A DNA stretch of 64,000 nucleotides, taken from Pseudomonas sp. BMS12. Its GTDB lineage: Bacteria > Pseudomonadota > Gammaproteobacteria > Pseudomonadales > Pseudomonadaceae. The translations under genes and the position numbers were made by a program. The stretch spans positions 249,912 to 313,911 of the forward strand of contig NZ_LSOF01000005.1 of assembly GCF_001592875.1 (NCBI RefSeq). The letters are read 5' to 3'. The stretch's first letter is position 1. Each line of letters opens with the position of its first letter. Positions 29,310 through 39,454 of this stretch are shown here, one piece after another. The notes below the pieces were generated by a model. The model did no database searches, was not told where the DNA came from, and saw nothing but the letters and a program-made list of their open reading frames with translations.

Positions 29310-29977
29310 GCCTTCCGCCCCTCTTTGCGGGCTTCCTTGGCGGGGGCCGTTGGAGCGCTGCCCAGATCGACGTCACGGTCGCCCTGCACCACTTCCACCA
29401 GCTTGATCGCCTCCTGCTCCATACCCACGACCAGCTCGTCGACGCGACGTTGCAGGAAACGGTGGAAGAACAGTGCCGGGATGGCCACCATCAGGCCGGC
29501 CGCAGTGGTGATCAGAGCCTTGGAGATACCACCGGCGAGCACCGCGGCATTGGCCATGTTGGCGCCCATGAAGGCACTGAAGATGTCGATCATGCCCAGC
29601 ACGGTACCGAGCAGGCCCAGCAGCGGCGCGATGCCGGCGATGGTACCGAGGGCATTGAGGTAGCGCTCCAGCTCATGAATGACGCGGGCGGCGGCCTCTT
29701 CGATGCACTCTTTCATGATCTCGCGACCATGCTTGGAGTTGGCCAGGCCTGCGGCGAGGATTTGCCCCAGCGGCGAGTCGGCACGCAGCTCCTTGAGCTT
29801 GTCGTTGTTGAGCTTCTTCTCCTTGATCCACTTCCACACCTGCCCCAGCAGATGGGACGGCGTGACGCGGCTCGGCCGCAGGGTCCAGAGGCGCTCGGCG
29901 ATGATGCCGGCAGCAGCGATGGAACACAGAATGATCGGCAGCATCATCCAGCCGCCTGCTTTGACCAGTTCCCACAC
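29306..29977 (-). CDS. exbB: MotA/TolQ/ExbB family proton-channel subunit
   Basis: A 223-residue membrane protein. The start is a GTG ([15 protein letters not shown]) with GAGGGGG about ten bases upstream; the next ATG would cut into the first helix. It has an N-terminal helix (about 9-27), a cytoplasmic loop and two further helices with the conserved stretches [18 protein letters not shown] and [13 protein letters not shown]. With ExbD it forms a pentamer-dimer motor. It is downstream of comEC in orientation terms and leads the exbB-exbD-lpxK cluster; 72 bases separate it from the comEC stop. Confidence 0.92.
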   Translation of the reverse strand: MWELVKAGGWMMLPIILCSIAAAGIIAERLWTLRPSRVTPSHLLGQVWKWIKEKKLNNDKLKELRADSPLGQILAAGLANSKHGREIMKECIEEAAARVIHELERYLNALGTIAGIAPLLGLLGTVLGMIDIFSAFMGANMANAAVLAGGISKALITTAAGLMVAIPALFFHRFLQRRVDELVVGMEQEAIKLVEVVQGDRDVDLGSAPTAPAKEARKEGRKA

Positions 29978-30049
29978 GGTTGTACATCCCCCTCGGAAAA
30001 GTGGCGCCACTCTAGCATAGGGTCAGGCGAGCGCAGACCACCCCGGTTC

Positions 30050-32275
30050 TCATTTTTCCCGCCAGAAACGCGCATGCTGACGCCAGCTTGTCGCAGCCTC
30101 CCCGGAGCCCAGCCGTAGGCGCACGGCGCCCTCCTCGGCGCTGTCATGCACCTCGATCCCGCGCGCCCGATAACGCGCCATTACCTGTTCATGGGGATGA
30201 CCGAAGGGGTTGTGCCGACCGCGCGAGAGCAAGGCCTGGAGCGGTGCAACGGCATCGAGAAAGGCGCTTGATGATGAACTGCGACTGCCATGATGCGGCA
30301 CCTGCAACCAGTCGGCGCGCACATCGCGATCGGCATTCAGCAGGGCTCGCTCGGCGGCGCTATCGATATCGCCAGTTAGCAGCAAGGCCTCCCCGCCCGC
30401 CTCCACCTTGAGCAGGCAGGACGCCGCATTGCCGCCCTCGGCCTCAGCCCAGCGCCAGGTGGTGAAGCGCACACCATCCCAGACCCAACCGGCACCATCG
30501 ACACAGGGTTGTGCCTGCAGCTCGGCGGGCAGCTCGGAGGCTTCGCCACTGCGTACAGCGGCCACCGGTAGGCCCAGCACCAGCGCACGAGCACCACCGG
30601 CGTGATCGCTATCGGCATGGCTCAGTAGCAGCAAGTCGAGCCGTGCGACACTCAACTGCCGCAGCGACGGCAACACCACCCGTTCGCCCAGATCGAAATC
30701 GCCAAAGCGCGGCCCGGCGTCATAAAGCAACGCATGCTCTCGCGTGCGCACCAATACCGCCGAACCCTGCCCGACATCTAACTGCCACACCTCGGCCTGG
30801 CCGTGGGGCACCTGCGCAACCGGTGGCAGAAAAAGTGCTGACAGCAACAGCAGGCCCGGCAGCCTGACCGCCAACCCAGCCGGCAGGATGCACAGCAATG
30901 TACCCAGCGCCCCCAGCAACCAGGCCCAACCCGGTACGGCCGTGGGCAGCCAGGCCGGCAGCAGCGCGGCCAACCAGGCAAGCAGCTGGAATAACAACGC
31001 CAGCAGGCCGCCTGCCCCCGCCAGCAACGCCTCGCCAAGCCAGGGCACGGGTAGCAGCAACGTGCCGAGCAAGGCCAGCGGCACTACCAACAAGCTGACC
31101 CAGGGAACCGCCAGCAGATTGCACAGCGGGGCGCTCAGGCTCAGTGGCAGGCCCAAGGCGAAGAACAGCGGCATCAACCCCAGTGCGAGCACCCACTGCG
31201 CACGCCACCAGGCCTGCCACCAGGGCCAGGCACCCAGTCGCCCGGCAAACGCCAGGGCCAGCAAGGCCACGGCCCCGAACGACAACCAGAACCCCGGCTG
31301 CAAAGTCGCCAGCGGCTCTACCAGCAACACCAGGATCCACGCTGTCAATAGAGGCAGCCAGACGCCAAGGTGGCGAAAACGCAGACGCCACAGCAACACC
31401 AGCGCCACCATCACGCAGGCACGCCGTACCGGCACCTCGAAACCGGCCAGCAAGCCGTAACCCAGCGCCCCGAAGAAGGCCAAGGCGCAGGCACAAGGTA
31501 GCCAGGGCAAGGCTCGCGGCCAGCACCCAAGTCGCACCAGGCCGGCGACCAGGCCATAAAGCAGTGCCGCCAGCAGCGCCACATGCTGCCCGGATATCAC
31601 CAGCAGATGCACCGTGCCGGTATCCTGCAATACACGCCAATCCTGCCGCGACAAGCCGGAATCGTCGCCCAGCACCAATGCCGCCAAGGTGCCCTCGCGG
31701 CCGTAGGCATCCACTTGTAGCAGACGCTGGCGCAAGGCATCACGCCAGGCGGAGAAACCGCCTGCTGTCGTCAGGCGCTCGCCCTGCTTGATCGTGCCCG
31801 TAGCACCGATGCGCTGCGCCAGCAGCCAGGCCTCGTAATCGAAGCCCTGGGGATTGACCAACCCACGCGAGCGCTTGAGCTTGACCGCCAGACGCCACCG
31901 TTCGCCGGCCTGCACCAGCGGCCCGTCATACCAGGACAGGCGCAGACGTTGAGGCAAGGCATGCCGGCGGGAACTCGCCTGCTCCAACTGAAATCGCTGC
32001 ACGCCCTCGCCACGCTCGGGCAAGCCCGTGACGCGCCCCTCCAGCCAGACGGTGCGTCCATCCAGTTCAAGCGAGAGACGGTCATCCAGCGCGCGCTGCG
32101 CCGAAAAGCTGGCCCAGGTCAGGCCGAAAAGAAACAAAGCAATGGGATAGCTGCGCCAGGGCAACAACATCAGCCCCAGAGGCAATGTCACAACCATCAG
32201 CCAGCCGGGCGGCAAAGCCGGCAGAAACGGCAGGCAGGCAAGCCCTCCCGCCAGCGCGAGCATCCCTGTACGCAT
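30050..32275 (-). CDS. comEC: ComEC/Rec2 DNA-uptake channel
   Basis: ComEC forms the inner-membrane channel through which single-stranded DNA enters during transformation. The 741-residue protein has N-terminal helices, an OB-like DUF4131 soluble part (about 60-190), the Competence membrane domain (about 200-470) with many Leu/Trp-rich helices, and a C-terminal metallo-beta-lactamase domain with LLSHADSDHAGGA and VPHHGSRSS. All parts are intact, so the product should be functional. It lies at the head of the exbB-lpxK-kdsB-murB block, as in P. aeruginosa PA2984. Confidence 0.95.
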   Translation of the reverse strand: MRTGMLALAGGLACLPFLPALPPGWLMVVTLPLGLMLLPWRSYPIALFLFGLTWASFSAQRALDDRLSLELDGRTVWLEGRVTGLPERGEGVQRFQLEQASSRRHALPQRLRLSWYDGPLVQAGERWRLAVKLKRSRGLVNPQGFDYEAWLLAQRIGATGTIKQGERLTTAGGFSAWRDALRQRLLQVDAYGREGTLAALVLGDDSGLSRQDWRVLQDTGTVHLLVISGQHVALLAALLYGLVAGLVRLGCWPRALPWLPCACALAFFGALGYGLLAGFEVPVRRACVMVALVLLWRLRFRHLGVWLPLLTAWILVLLVEPLATLQPGFWLSFGAVALLALAFAGRLGAWPWWQAWWRAQWVLALGLMPLFFALGLPLSLSAPLCNLLAVPWVSLLVVPLALLGTLLLPVPWLGEALLAGAGGLLALLFQLLAWLAALLPAWLPTAVPGWAWLLGALGTLLCILPAGLAVRLPGLLLLSALFLPPVAQVPHGQAEVWQLDVGQGSAVLVRTREHALLYDAGPRFGDFDLGERVVLPSLRQLSVARLDLLLLSHADSDHAGGARALVLGLPVAAVRSGEASELPAELQAQPCVDGAGWVWDGVRFTTWRWAEAEGGNAASCLLKVEAGGEALLLTGDIDSAAERALLNADRDVRADWLQVPHHGSRSSSSSAFLDAVAPLQALLSRGRHNPFGHPHEQVMARYRARGIEVHDSAEEGAVRLRLGSGEAATSWRQHARFWREK

Positions 32276-32375
32276 TCAAATCCCCGTCCTGGGTTATTCC
32301 ATGTCACAAAAGCAGGCGAGCCGTCGCGCCGGCATCCGTGCATAATAGCGCCGCCTCAGCTTCCCGAGAGCCTCA

Positions 32376-32909
32376 ATGCCGCGTCGTCTCTTCAAACGCT
32401 ACATGCCCGATCCGCAGTTCGTCCGGGAACACAAGTCTCTGCGTTTTCTCGGCACCCTGCTGCACGACCCGAACCTCTGGCACCTCAATCGCCACTCGGT
32501 CGCACGGGCCATGGCCGTTGGTCTGTTCTCCGCATTCGTGCCGATTCCAATGCAGATGCTGCTCGCCGCCATGCTGGCCCTGCCGATCCGCGCCAACATG
32601 CCGATCTCGGTGGGCCTGGTCTGGCTGACCAATCCCATCACCATGCCGCCGATCTTCTACTGCACCTACAAGCTGGGCGCGATGCTGATGGGCATCCCAC
32701 CGGTCGAACTCCCGGAAGAATTGACCTGGAGCTGGATCACCGGCGAGCTGTCCACCCTGTGGAAACCCTTCCTGTTCGGCTCGGTACTCACCGGCAGCGT
32801 GCTGGCGGTCAGCGCCTATGGCCTGACCATGCTGTATTGGCGCTGGTGGGTGGCGCATGCCTGGCGCAAACGCGTGGAGCGCCGCGCACTGAATGAAAAA
32901 CGCCGCTGA
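32376..32909 (+). CDS. DUF2062 membrane protein
   Basis: A 177-residue inner-membrane protein with the DUF2062 pattern: N-terminal LFKRYMPDP, then the conserved SVARAMAVGLFSAFVPIPMQ and WLTNPITMPPIFY stretches and a C-terminal helix. The family function is unknown. GAGAG precedes the ATG. It is divergent from comEC across 100 bases and converges with lolE; its last codons form the left arm of the shared terminator. In P. aeruginosa the same gene (PA2985) lies here. Confidence 0.88.
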   Translation: MPRRLFKRYMPDPQFVREHKSLRFLGTLLHDPNLWHLNRHSVARAMAVGLFSAFVPIPMQMLLAAMLALPIRANMPISVGLVWLTNPITMPPIFYCTYKLGAMLMGIPPVELPEELTWSWITGELSTLWKPFLFGSVLTGSVLAVSAYGLTMLYWRWWVAHAWRKRVERRALNEKRR

Positions 32910-32929
32910 AGTAGCGGCGTTTTTCATTC
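32891..32929. terminator. bidirectional terminator overlapping two gene ends
   Basis: A perfect 17-bp stem GAATGAAAAACGCCGCT/AGCGGCGTTTTTCATTC with a five-base loop. The left arm encodes the last six codons of the DUF2062 gene and the right arm touches the lolE stop, so coding and termination share the same bases. Confidence 0.9.
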
Positions 32930-34172
32930 ACTCGTAGCGCAGCGCCTCGGCTGGCTGCGTTCCCGCTGCACGCCACGCCGGATAGAGGGTGGCGAGAAAG
33001 CTCATCAACAACGCCGCCCCACAGATCAGCACGACATCGGTCGCCTGCACATCAGATGGCAGGCTGTTAATGAAGTACAGATCGGAGCTGAAGATGTGCA
33101 TGCCGCTGACCCGCTCCAGCCAGGCCACCCAGGCACTGACGTTGAGCGCCACCAGCACGCCGAGCGCTCCGCCGATCAGGGTACCGATACTGCCGATCAC
33201 CGTGCCCTGAACCATGAACACCGCCATGATCTGCCCTGGCGTGGCGCCCAGCGTACGCAGGATGGCGATATCGGCGCGCTTGTCGGCCACCACCATGATC
33301 AGCGTGGCAATGATGTTGAAGGCCGCCACGGCGATGATCAGCAGCAAGAGCAGGCCGATCATGGTCTTCTCCATCTTCATTGCGCTGAACAGGCTGCCCT
33401 GGCTGCGGGTCCAGTCGTTGGCGCTGTAACCCGCGCCGAGTTGCTCGACGATGGCCGCCGCCACCTGCGGCGCCTGGTACAGGTCCTTGAGCGCGATTCG
33501 CACGCTCTGCACCTGCCCGGGCTCAGCGCGCAGCATGCTGCTGGCATCGGCAATGTTGATCAACGCCAGACTGCCATCCAGTTCGGCGCCAACCTTGAAC
33601 ACACCGACCACGCTCAGGCGCAACATGCGCGGCGTGATGCCGGCCGCACTGTCGCTCGCCTCCGGCACGATCAGGGTCAGCTTGTCACCGACACTCAGGC
33701 GGAAACGTCGCGCCGTGATCTCGCCGATTACCACACCGAACTCGCCGGCCTTAAGGTCTTCCAGGCGCCCCTGGACCATGTGCTGACCGATGATCGAGAC
33801 CTTCTGTTCCTGCTCGGGGTCGATACCGTTGATCTGCACCGGCTGCATGGCGCCCTTGTAGGAAAACATGCCCTCCAGCTCGGCAAAGGGCGCCGCGCCG
33901 GTGACCTGTTTGTTGCGCATGGCCTCGGCTGCCACGGCTTGCCAGTCGTCCAGCGGCTTGTCAGCCGCCAGGGTGGCATGCGGCACCATGCCGAGGATGC
34001 GCGAGCTCATTTCCTTCTGGAAACCGTTCATCACCGACAGCACCACGATCATTGCCAGCACGCCGAGGGCCAGGCCGATCATCGAGGTCAACGAGATGAA
34101 GGAAATGTAGTGATTGCGCCGCTTGGCCCGGGTGTAGCGGGTGCCGACGAACAGCGAGAGTGGTCGGAACAT
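32928..34172 (-). CDS. lolE: lipoprotein-releasing ABC transporter permease LolE
   Basis: LolE is one of two permeases of LolCDE, which extracts mature lipoproteins from the inner membrane and hands them to LolA. The start MFRPLSLFVGTRYTRAKR gives 414 residues. The N-terminal helix (about 25-50), the large periplasmic domain and three C-terminal helices form the MacB/FtsX fold. Assignment as LolE rests on order (lolC-lolD-lolE) and on the periplasmic domain; LolC and LolE here share N- and C-terminal stretches such as [19 protein letters not shown], showing old duplication. One base separates it from lolD. Confidence 0.93.
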   Translation of the reverse strand: MFRPLSLFVGTRYTRAKRRNHYISFISLTSMIGLALGVLAMIVVLSVMNGFQKEMSSRILGMVPHATLAADKPLDDWQAVAAEAMRNKQVTGAAPFAELEGMFSYKGAMQPVQINGIDPEQEQKVSIIGQHMVQGRLEDLKAGEFGVVIGEITARRFRLSVGDKLTLIVPEASDSAAGITPRMLRLSVVGVFKVGAELDGSLALINIADASSMLRAEPGQVQSVRIALKDLYQAPQVAAAIVEQLGAGYSANDWTRSQGSLFSAMKMEKTMIGLLLLLIIAVAAFNIIATLIMVVADKRADIAILRTLGATPGQIMAVFMVQGTVIGSIGTLIGGALGVLVALNVSAWVAWLERVSGMHIFSSDLYFINSLPSDVQATDVVLICGAALLMSFLATLYPAWRAAGTQPAEALRYE

Positions 34173-34173
34173 A

Positions 34174-34857
34174 TCAGGCAGCCACCAACCGGCCTTCTTC
34201 CAGACGCAGCACGCGGTCCATCTGCCGCGCCAGCTGCATGTCATGGGTTACCACCAGGAAGGCGGTCAGGGATGACTGGCTCAGTTCGCGCATCAGCTCC
34301 TGGATCTCATGGGCGGTGTGCTGGTCGAGGTTGCCGGTAGGCTCGTCGAGCAGTACCAGCGCCGGCTGGTTGACCAGAGCACGGGCAATGGCCACGCGTT
34401 GACGCTCGCCACCCGACAGTTCAGCTGGTTTGTGGCTCAGGCGATGGCCGAGCCCGACGCGCTGCAACAGCGCCGTCGCCCGCTGGCGCGCCTCGGGGAT
34501 CGGCGTCTTGCCGATCAGCAGCGGCATGCACACGTTCTCCAGCGCGGTGAACTCCGGCAACAGGTGATGGAACTGATAGACGAAGCCCAGCGCACGGTTG
34601 CGCAGCAGGCCACGAGCCTTCTCGTTGAGCGCGGACAGCTCCTCGCCCGCCAGCCAGACGCTACCCTGGCTCGGTGTATCCAGGCCGCCGAGCATATTCA
34701 GCAGGGTGCTTTTGCCGGAACCCGAGGTACCGACGATCGCCACCCGTTCGCCGGGCAACAGTTCCAGCTCGACGCCGGCCAGCACCTCCACGGTCTGCGG
34801 GCCTTCCTCGTAGCTCTTGCCCAGGTTGCGGCAACTCAGGACAGCCTTATCACTCAT
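34174..34857 (-). CDS. lolD: lipoprotein-releasing ABC transporter ATPase LolD
   Basis: LolD powers lipoprotein release on the cytoplasmic side. The start giving [19 protein letters not shown] yields 227 residues. Motifs are Walker [10 protein letters not shown] (about 43-51), Q-loop [15 protein letters not shown], signature [15 protein letters not shown], Walker [13 protein letters not shown] and H-loop VVTHD. The gene overlaps the lolC end by eight bases. Confidence 0.97.
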   Translation of the reverse strand: MSDKAVLSCRNLGKSYEEGPQTVEVLAGVELELLPGERVAIVGTSGSGKSTLLNMLGGLDTPSQGSVWLAGEELSALNEKARGLLRNRALGFVYQFHHLLPEFTALENVCMPLLIGKTPIPEARQRATALLQRVGLGHRLSHKPAELSGGERQRVAIARALVNQPALVLLDEPTGNLDQHTAHEIQELMRELSQSSLTAFLVVTHDMQLARQMDRVLRLEEGRLVAA

Positions 34858-36106
34858 AACGCAAAGCCTCCGCTGGCTGGGTGCGCGCCGCACGCCAGGC
34901 CGGATAAAGGGTGGCAAGAAAACTCAGGACCAACGCTGCGGTGCAGACCATCACCACGTCGCTGACCACGACCTGCGACGGCAGGTAATCGATGAAGTAC
35001 ACCTCGGCATTGAGGAAGTGGATGCCCAGCGCACCCTCCAGCCATTTGATCGCGGCACTGACATTGAGCGCCGCCAGCACGCCGAGCACGCCGCCGATCA
35101 AGGTGCCGAACACGCCAATTACCGTGCCCTGGACCATGAAGGTGAGCATGATCTGCCGTGGCGTAGCCCCCAGTGTGCGCAGGATGGCGATATCGGCCTT
35201 CTTGTCGGTCACCACCATCACCAGAGTGGAAATGATATTGAAGGCGGCCACCGCGACGATCAGCAGCAACAGCAGGCCGATGATCGATTTCTCCATGCGA
35301 ATGGCCTGGTACAGCCCGCCGTGGGTGCGGGTCCAGTCGCGGGCGTAGAAGTCCTTGTCGCGCAGCAGCGTAGCCAGCTCCCAGGCCACCTGCGGTGCCT
35401 GGAACAGGTCATGCAGCTTGAGGCGAATGCCTTGCACGGCACCGGGTTTGAGACGCAGCAGACGCCCAACGTCCTGCAGATGGGCCATGGCCACATGGCC
35501 ATCGACCTCGCCGGCACCGACATGAAAGATGCCGACCACGGTAAAGCGCTTCATGCGCGGAAACATGCCTGCCGGGGTCACAGTGACCTCGGGGGCAACG
35601 AAAGTGACCTTGTCGCCCAGCGCCAGGCCCAGCTTCTTCGCCGCCAGGTCGCCAATGACAATGCCGAACCCTCCAGCCTTGAGCGAATCGAGCGAGCCCT
35701 GATCCTTGAGGAAATAATCGCCAATGATCGAAACCTTGCCCTCTTCGGCCGGGTCGATGGCATTGACCAGCACTTTCTGCACCTGGCCATTGTGGGTCAG
35801 CAGGCCCTGCATCTGGGTGAAGGGCGCTACCGCCGCCACCTGCGGATGCCGTACCAGGCCCTCCGCGATGGTACGCCAGTCGTCGATTGGCGTGGCACTG
35901 TCCAGGGTGGCGTGCGGCACCATGCCCAGCACGCGATTACGCATCTCGCGGTCGAAGCCGTTCATGACCGACAGCACCACGATCATTACCAGCACACCCA
36001 GCGCCAGGCCGATGATCGAAGTAAGGGAAATGAAGGAAACGAAGTGGTTGCGGCGCTTGGCGCGCGTGTAGCGCAGGCCGAGAAACAAAGACAGGGGTCT
36101 GAGCAT
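34850..36106 (-). CDS. lolC: lipoprotein-releasing ABC transporter permease LolC
   Basis: LolC is the first permease of the LolCDE complex and contacts LolA through its periplasmic domain. The start is [18 protein letters not shown], which aligns with the LolE start and gives 418 residues; the longer open frame upstream is not conserved. Four membrane helices and a MacB-like periplasmic domain (about 45-265) are visible. It is the promoter-proximal gene of the operon, divergent from the PilZ gene across 95 bases. Confidence 0.95.
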   Translation of the reverse strand: MLRPLSLFLGLRYTRAKRRNHFVSFISLTSIIGLALGVLVMIVVLSVMNGFDREMRNRVLGMVPHATLDSATPIDDWRTIAEGLVRHPQVAAVAPFTQMQGLLTHNGQVQKVLVNAIDPAEEGKVSIIGDYFLKDQGSLDSLKAGGFGIVIGDLAAKKLGLALGDKVTFVAPEVTVTPAGMFPRMKRFTVVGIFHVGAGEVDGHVAMAHLQDVGRLLRLKPGAVQGIRLKLHDLFQAPQVAWELATLLRDKDFYARDWTRTHGGLYQAIRMEKSIIGLLLLLIVAVAAFNIISTLVMVVTDKKADIAILRTLGATPRQIMLTFMVQGTVIGVFGTLIGGVLGVLAALNVSAAIKWLEGALGIHFLNAEVYFIDYLPSQVVVSDVVMVCTAALVLSFLATLYPAWRAARTQPAEALRYE

Positions 36107-36201
36107 CAGTACGAAGTTCGCTGGCGAATGGGAAACGTCCTTGTGGCAGGGCTCGGCGCGCGGCCTTACACTCAGACCACCACTGCAGCCATGGGTTCGC
36201 C

Positions 36202-36774
36202 ATGTCGAATCAAGACGTCGATGACCGCCGCGAATACTATCGTATCGAGGATACGATCGCACTGGATTTCAGCCTGCTATCCAGCGCCGAAGCGCATACC
36301 AGCGAACCGCTTCACGACAGTTCGCCGCTGTTCAACCTGCTCAGCGAGCTGCATTTGATGGACTTCGAATCGCAGCACCTGCTGCGCCACATCAGCGAGC
36401 GCGACCGGACCCTGGCCAACTACCTGAAGGTGATGAACAAACGCATCGACCTGCTCGGCCAGGCGGTGGCGCAAAGCCTGCTGCGCGACATCGGCGCACC
36501 GCGCCAGGTGTCGCTCTCCGAAGGGGGTATCAGTTTCAATCACCACCAAGCGGTGCCTGCCGGCAGCCATCTGGCGATCAAGATGGTACTGATGCCCCAA
36601 GCCCTCGGCCTGCTGCTGCGAGCCGAGGTCGTGCATTGTCAGGCGCGCGGCGACGGCCAGTTCGAGATCGGCACCGAGTGGGAGGTGCTGACCGATGCTC
36701 AGCGCCAGCTGCTGGCCCGCCACATTCTGCAGAAACAGGCGCTGGAGCGACGCCAGGCGCGGGAGCAAAAATGA
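36202..36774 (+). CDS. PilZ domain protein
   Basis: A 190-residue cytoplasmic protein. An N-terminal RREYYRIED gives the RxxxR-like arm of a PilZ c-di-GMP motif. A helical middle (about 40-95) is followed by a beta-barrel with VSLSEGGISF in the place of the (D/N)-x-S-x-x-G motif. The motif deviates, with Ser in place of Asp/Asn at the first position, so c-di-GMP affinity is uncertain. It corresponds to P. aeruginosa PA2989, which is in the same place. It overlaps the next gene by four bases, so the trio PilZ-small protein-GDPD is probably one operon. Confidence 0.85.
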   Translation: MSNQDVDDRREYYRIEDTIALDFSLLSSAEAHTSEPLHDSSPLFNLLSELHLMDFESQHLLRHISERDRTLANYLKVMNKRIDLLGQAVAQSLLRDIGAPRQVSLSEGGISFNHHQAVPAGSHLAIKMVLMPQALGLLLRAEVVHCQARGDGQFEIGTEWEVLTDAQRQLLARHILQKQALERRQAREQK

Positions 36775-37070
36775 AACGACTACCGCTGCTGCTTGCCATG
36801 CTGCTGCCCTTGCCTGCGCTGGCGCAAACCATCGAGATTCCGCTTGGCCAGCAGGGCGACGCCGTCGCCGGCCTGCCCAAACTGGGCGAGTCCAAGCGCG
36901 CGGTGCTGGAGCGCTTTGGCCTGGCCGACGAGGAGCATCCCCCGGTTGGCCAGCCGCCGATCACCCGCTGGGACTACCGCAGCTTCAGCGTTTACTTCGA
37001 ATACGACCACGTGATCGACAGCGTGCTGCATCACCAGCCACGCAACCCCGTCGCCAAGGAGCAACAGTGA
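36771..37070 (+). CDS. small periplasmic protein of unknown function
   Basis: A 99-residue protein starting at the ATG overlapping the PilZ stop. Residues 1-19 (MKRLPLLLAMLLPLPALAQ) form a classic signal peptide with an ALA cleavage site. The mature part of about 80 residues has no Cys and contains GESKRAVLERFGLADEEHP and the aromatic WDYRSFSVYFEYD strand, resembling SmpA/BamE-like small envelope domains in pattern only (LG.SK..V...G...). I do not assign a function. Its stop overlaps the GTG start of the GDPD gene. Confidence 0.7.
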   Translation: MKRLPLLLAMLLPLPALAQTIEIPLGQQGDAVAGLPKLGESKRAVLERFGLADEEHPPVGQPPITRWDYRSFSVYFEYDHVIDSVLHHQPRNPVAKEQQ

Positions 37071-37786
37071 CCCTCATCTACGGCCACCGCGGCGCCAAGG
37101 GCGAAGCACCGGAGAACACCCTCGCCAGCTTCCAGCGCTGCCTCGAACATGGCGTCACCCGCTGCGAGCTGGACTTGCACCTGTCACGCGACGGCGAACT
37201 GATGGTGATCCACGACCCGACCCTCAAGCGCACTACCGGCCGCCGCGGCAAGGTGGTGCAGCATGACGCCGAGGAGCTGGTGACCCTCGATGCCCGCCAG
37301 GGCGGCCCGGGCTGGAAGGCGCCCTGCCCCATCCCCAGGCTGGAAACACTGTTCGAGCAGTGCCCGTTCGAACACTGGCAACTGGAGGTGAAGATCGCCT
37401 CCCGCGTGCGCGCAGCGCGTACCGTGCTGGCCATCCAGGCGTTGGCGGAGCGCTTCGGCATCAAGGACCGGATAACCGTCACCAGCAGCTCGCGCGAAGT
37501 CCTGCGCGCTCTGCGCCGCCTGACCCCGGAGCTGTCGCGCGGCCTGGTCGCCGAATACAACTGGCTCGACCCGCTGAAGGTCGCCGCGCACCACGGTTGT
37601 TCGATGCTGGCGCTGAACTGGACCCTGTGCACCCCCGAACGCCTGCTCAAGGCACAGAAAGCCGGGCTACACGTGTCGGTATGGACGGTCAACGAACCCT
37701 CGCTGATGCGCCGCCTGGCCGACTTCGGCGTGGACAGCATCATCACCGACTACCCCGGGCTGGCGGTGGATACACTCAAGCGCTAG
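37067..37786 (+). CDS. glycerophosphodiester phosphodiesterase
   Basis: A 239-residue enzyme that cleaves glycerophosphodiesters to glycerol-3-phosphate and an alcohol. The start is a GTG in a GTGA overlap with the upstream gene, giving (M)TLIYGHRGAKGEAPENT; the GHRG..(P)EN and ELDLHLSRDGELMVIHDPTLKRTT motifs hold the metal and catalytic His residues. There is no signal peptide, so this is the cytosolic UgpQ-like form (GlpQ is periplasmic). The P. aeruginosa homologue is often named glpQ (PA2990). A bidirectional terminator follows. Confidence 0.9.
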   Translation: MTLIYGHRGAKGEAPENTLASFQRCLEHGVTRCELDLHLSRDGELMVIHDPTLKRTTGRRGKVVQHDAEELVTLDARQGGPGWKAPCPIPRLETLFEQCPFEHWQLEVKIASRVRAARTVLAIQALAERFGIKDRITVTSSSREVLRALRRLTPELSRGLVAEYNWLDPLKVAAHHGCSMLALNWTLCTPERLLKAQKAGLHVSVWTVNEPSLMRRLADFGVDSIITDYPGLAVDTLKR

Positions 37787-37812
37787 CCCCCCCTTCCCGA
37801 GGCAAAGGGGCA

Positions 37813-37846
37813 AACAAAAAACCGGCTCAAGGGCCGGTTTTTTGTT
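37813..37846. terminator. bidirectional terminator
   Basis: AACAAAAAACCGGC and GCCGGTTTTTTGTT arms with a short loop lie between the convergent GDPD and sthA genes. The following 105 bases to the sthA stop show no gene. Confidence 0.88.
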
Positions 37847-37951
37847 GTAGCGTCGCGCCTGGTCAGAAGCTCTCCCGGTTCGGCCAGCGCCAGTCGCGGG
37901 AGTTGCTGAAGGGATCTACCCCAACCGGCTCAGGCCACCGGTCGGAGCCGC

Positions 37952-39346
37952 TCAAAAAAGCCGGTTGAGCCCGTCGAATGCCGCCACCCGATAGGCCTCG
38001 GCCATGGTCGGGTAGTTGAAGGTGGTGTTGACGAAGTACTTGATGCTGTTCGCCTCGCCCTTCTGGTTCATGATCGCCTGACCGATATGCACGATCTCGG
38101 AAGCCTGGTAGCCGAAGCAGTGCACGCCGAGGACTTCCAGGGTCTCGCGGTGGAACAGGATCTTCAGCATGCCCACCGGCTCGTGGGAAATTTGCGCGCG
38201 GGCCATGCCCTTGAAGAAGGCCTTGCCCACTTCATAGGGAATCTTGGCCTGGGTCAGCTCCTTCTCGTTCTTGCCGATCGAGCTGATCTCCGGAATGGTG
38301 TAAATGCCGGTCGGCACATCGTCGACGAAGCGCCAGCTGTCATTCTCCACCGCGCTGCCGGCGGCCGAGCGGCCCTGGTCGGCAGCAGCACTGGCCAGGC
38401 TCGGCCAGCCGATCACGTCACCGGCGGCGTAGATGTTCGGTACCGCCGTGCGGTAATGCTGATCGACTTCGATCTGGCCGCGGCCGTTGGCTTTCAGACC
38501 GATGTTCTCCAGGCCCAGCTTGTCGGTGTTGCCGGTACGACCGTTGCACCACAGCAGGCAGTCGGCCTTGATCTTCTTGCCCGACTTGAGGTGCAGGATC
38601 ACGCCGTTCTCCAGGCCCTCGATGCGCTCGTACTCCTCGTTGTGACGGATCAGCACGTTGTTGTTGCGCAGGTGGTAGCTCAGGGCATCGGAAATCTCGT
38701 CGTCGAGGAAGCTGAGCAGCTGATCGCGGTTATCGATCAGGTCGACCAGCACGCCCAGGCCGCTGAAGATCGAGGCGTACTCGGAGCCGATCACGCCGGC
38801 GCCATAAATGATGATCCGGCGCGGGGTGTGGGTCAGGCTGAGGATGGTATCGCTGTCGTAGATACGCGGGTGGTGGAAGTCCACATCGGCCGGGCGATAG
38901 GGACGCGAACCGGTGGCGACGATCACCTGTTTGGCCACCAGACGCTCGACCACGCCACTGGCGCAGACCACTTCCACGGTGTGCTCGTCATGAAAGCTGG
39001 CAGTGCCAAAGAACACGTCGACACGGTTGCGCGCGTAGTAGCCGGTGCGCGACGTGACCTGCTTGGCGATCACGCGCTCGGCGCTCTTCAGCACGTCCGG
39101 GAAGGAGAACCAGCGCGGCTCGCCGATCTGGCGGAACAGCGGGTTGGTGTTGTACTGCATGATCTGGCGCACCGAGTGACGCAGGGCCTTGGACGGGATA
39201 GTGCCCAAGTGGGTGCAGTTGCCGCCGACCAGGGGCCGGTTGTCGACCACCGCCACCTTGCGCCCGGCCTTGACCGCGTTCATCGCCGCGCCCTCGCCCG
39301 CCGGACCGGAACCCAGCACCACCACGTCGTAGTTGTAGACCGCCAT
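37952..39346 (-). CDS. sthA: soluble pyridine nucleotide transhydrogenase
   Basis: SthA moves hydride between NADPH and NAD+, lowering excess NADPH. The 464-residue flavoprotein has the FAD dinucleotide fold [14 protein letters not shown] (8-21) and an NAD fold [14 protein letters not shown] (about 177-190). The usual redox disulfide of the family (CxxxxC) is reduced to [13 protein letters not shown] with only one Cys, which separates SthA from lipoamide dehydrogenase. AAGGAG precedes the ATG. It is the last gene after the nqr operon on the same strand, with a 108-base gap containing a hairpin. Confidence 0.97.
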   Translation of the reverse strand: MAVYNYDVVVLGSGPAGEGAAMNAVKAGRKVAVVDNRPLVGGNCTHLGTIPSKALRHSVRQIMQYNTNPLFRQIGEPRWFSFPDVLKSAERVIAKQVTSRTGYYARNRVDVFFGTASFHDEHTVEVVCASGVVERLVAKQVIVATGSRPYRPADVDFHHPRIYDSDTILSLTHTPRRIIIYGAGVIGSEYASIFSGLGVLVDLIDNRDQLLSFLDDEISDALSYHLRNNNVLIRHNEEYERIEGLENGVILHLKSGKKIKADCLLWCNGRTGNTDKLGLENIGLKANGRGQIEVDQHYRTAVPNIYAAGDVIGWPSLASAAADQGRSAAGSAVENDSWRFVDDVPTGIYTIPEISSIGKNEKELTQAKIPYEVGKAFFKGMARAQISHEPVGMLKILFHRETLEVLGVHCFGYQASEIVHIGQAIMNQKGEANSIKYFVNTTFNYPTMAEAYRVAAFDGLNRLF

Positions 39347-39368
39347 GCTTACTCCTTTCAGAACTGCT

Positions 39369-39389
39369 CAGGGCGCCCGAGGCGCCCTG
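39369..39389 (-). other. GC-rich hairpin between nqrM and sthA
   Basis: A perfect 9-bp stem CAGGGCGCC/GGCGCCCTG with a three-base loop lies 23 bases upstream of the sthA ATG. There is no T tract on the minus strand, so it may be an attenuating or processing structure and not a standard terminator. Confidence 0.5.
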
Positions 39390-39454
39390 CAGGTGCCGCT
39401 ACGGCACGCTCTTTGTCATCGTTCCAGCTTAGCTGGAGCATTTTGCCCGGCACA

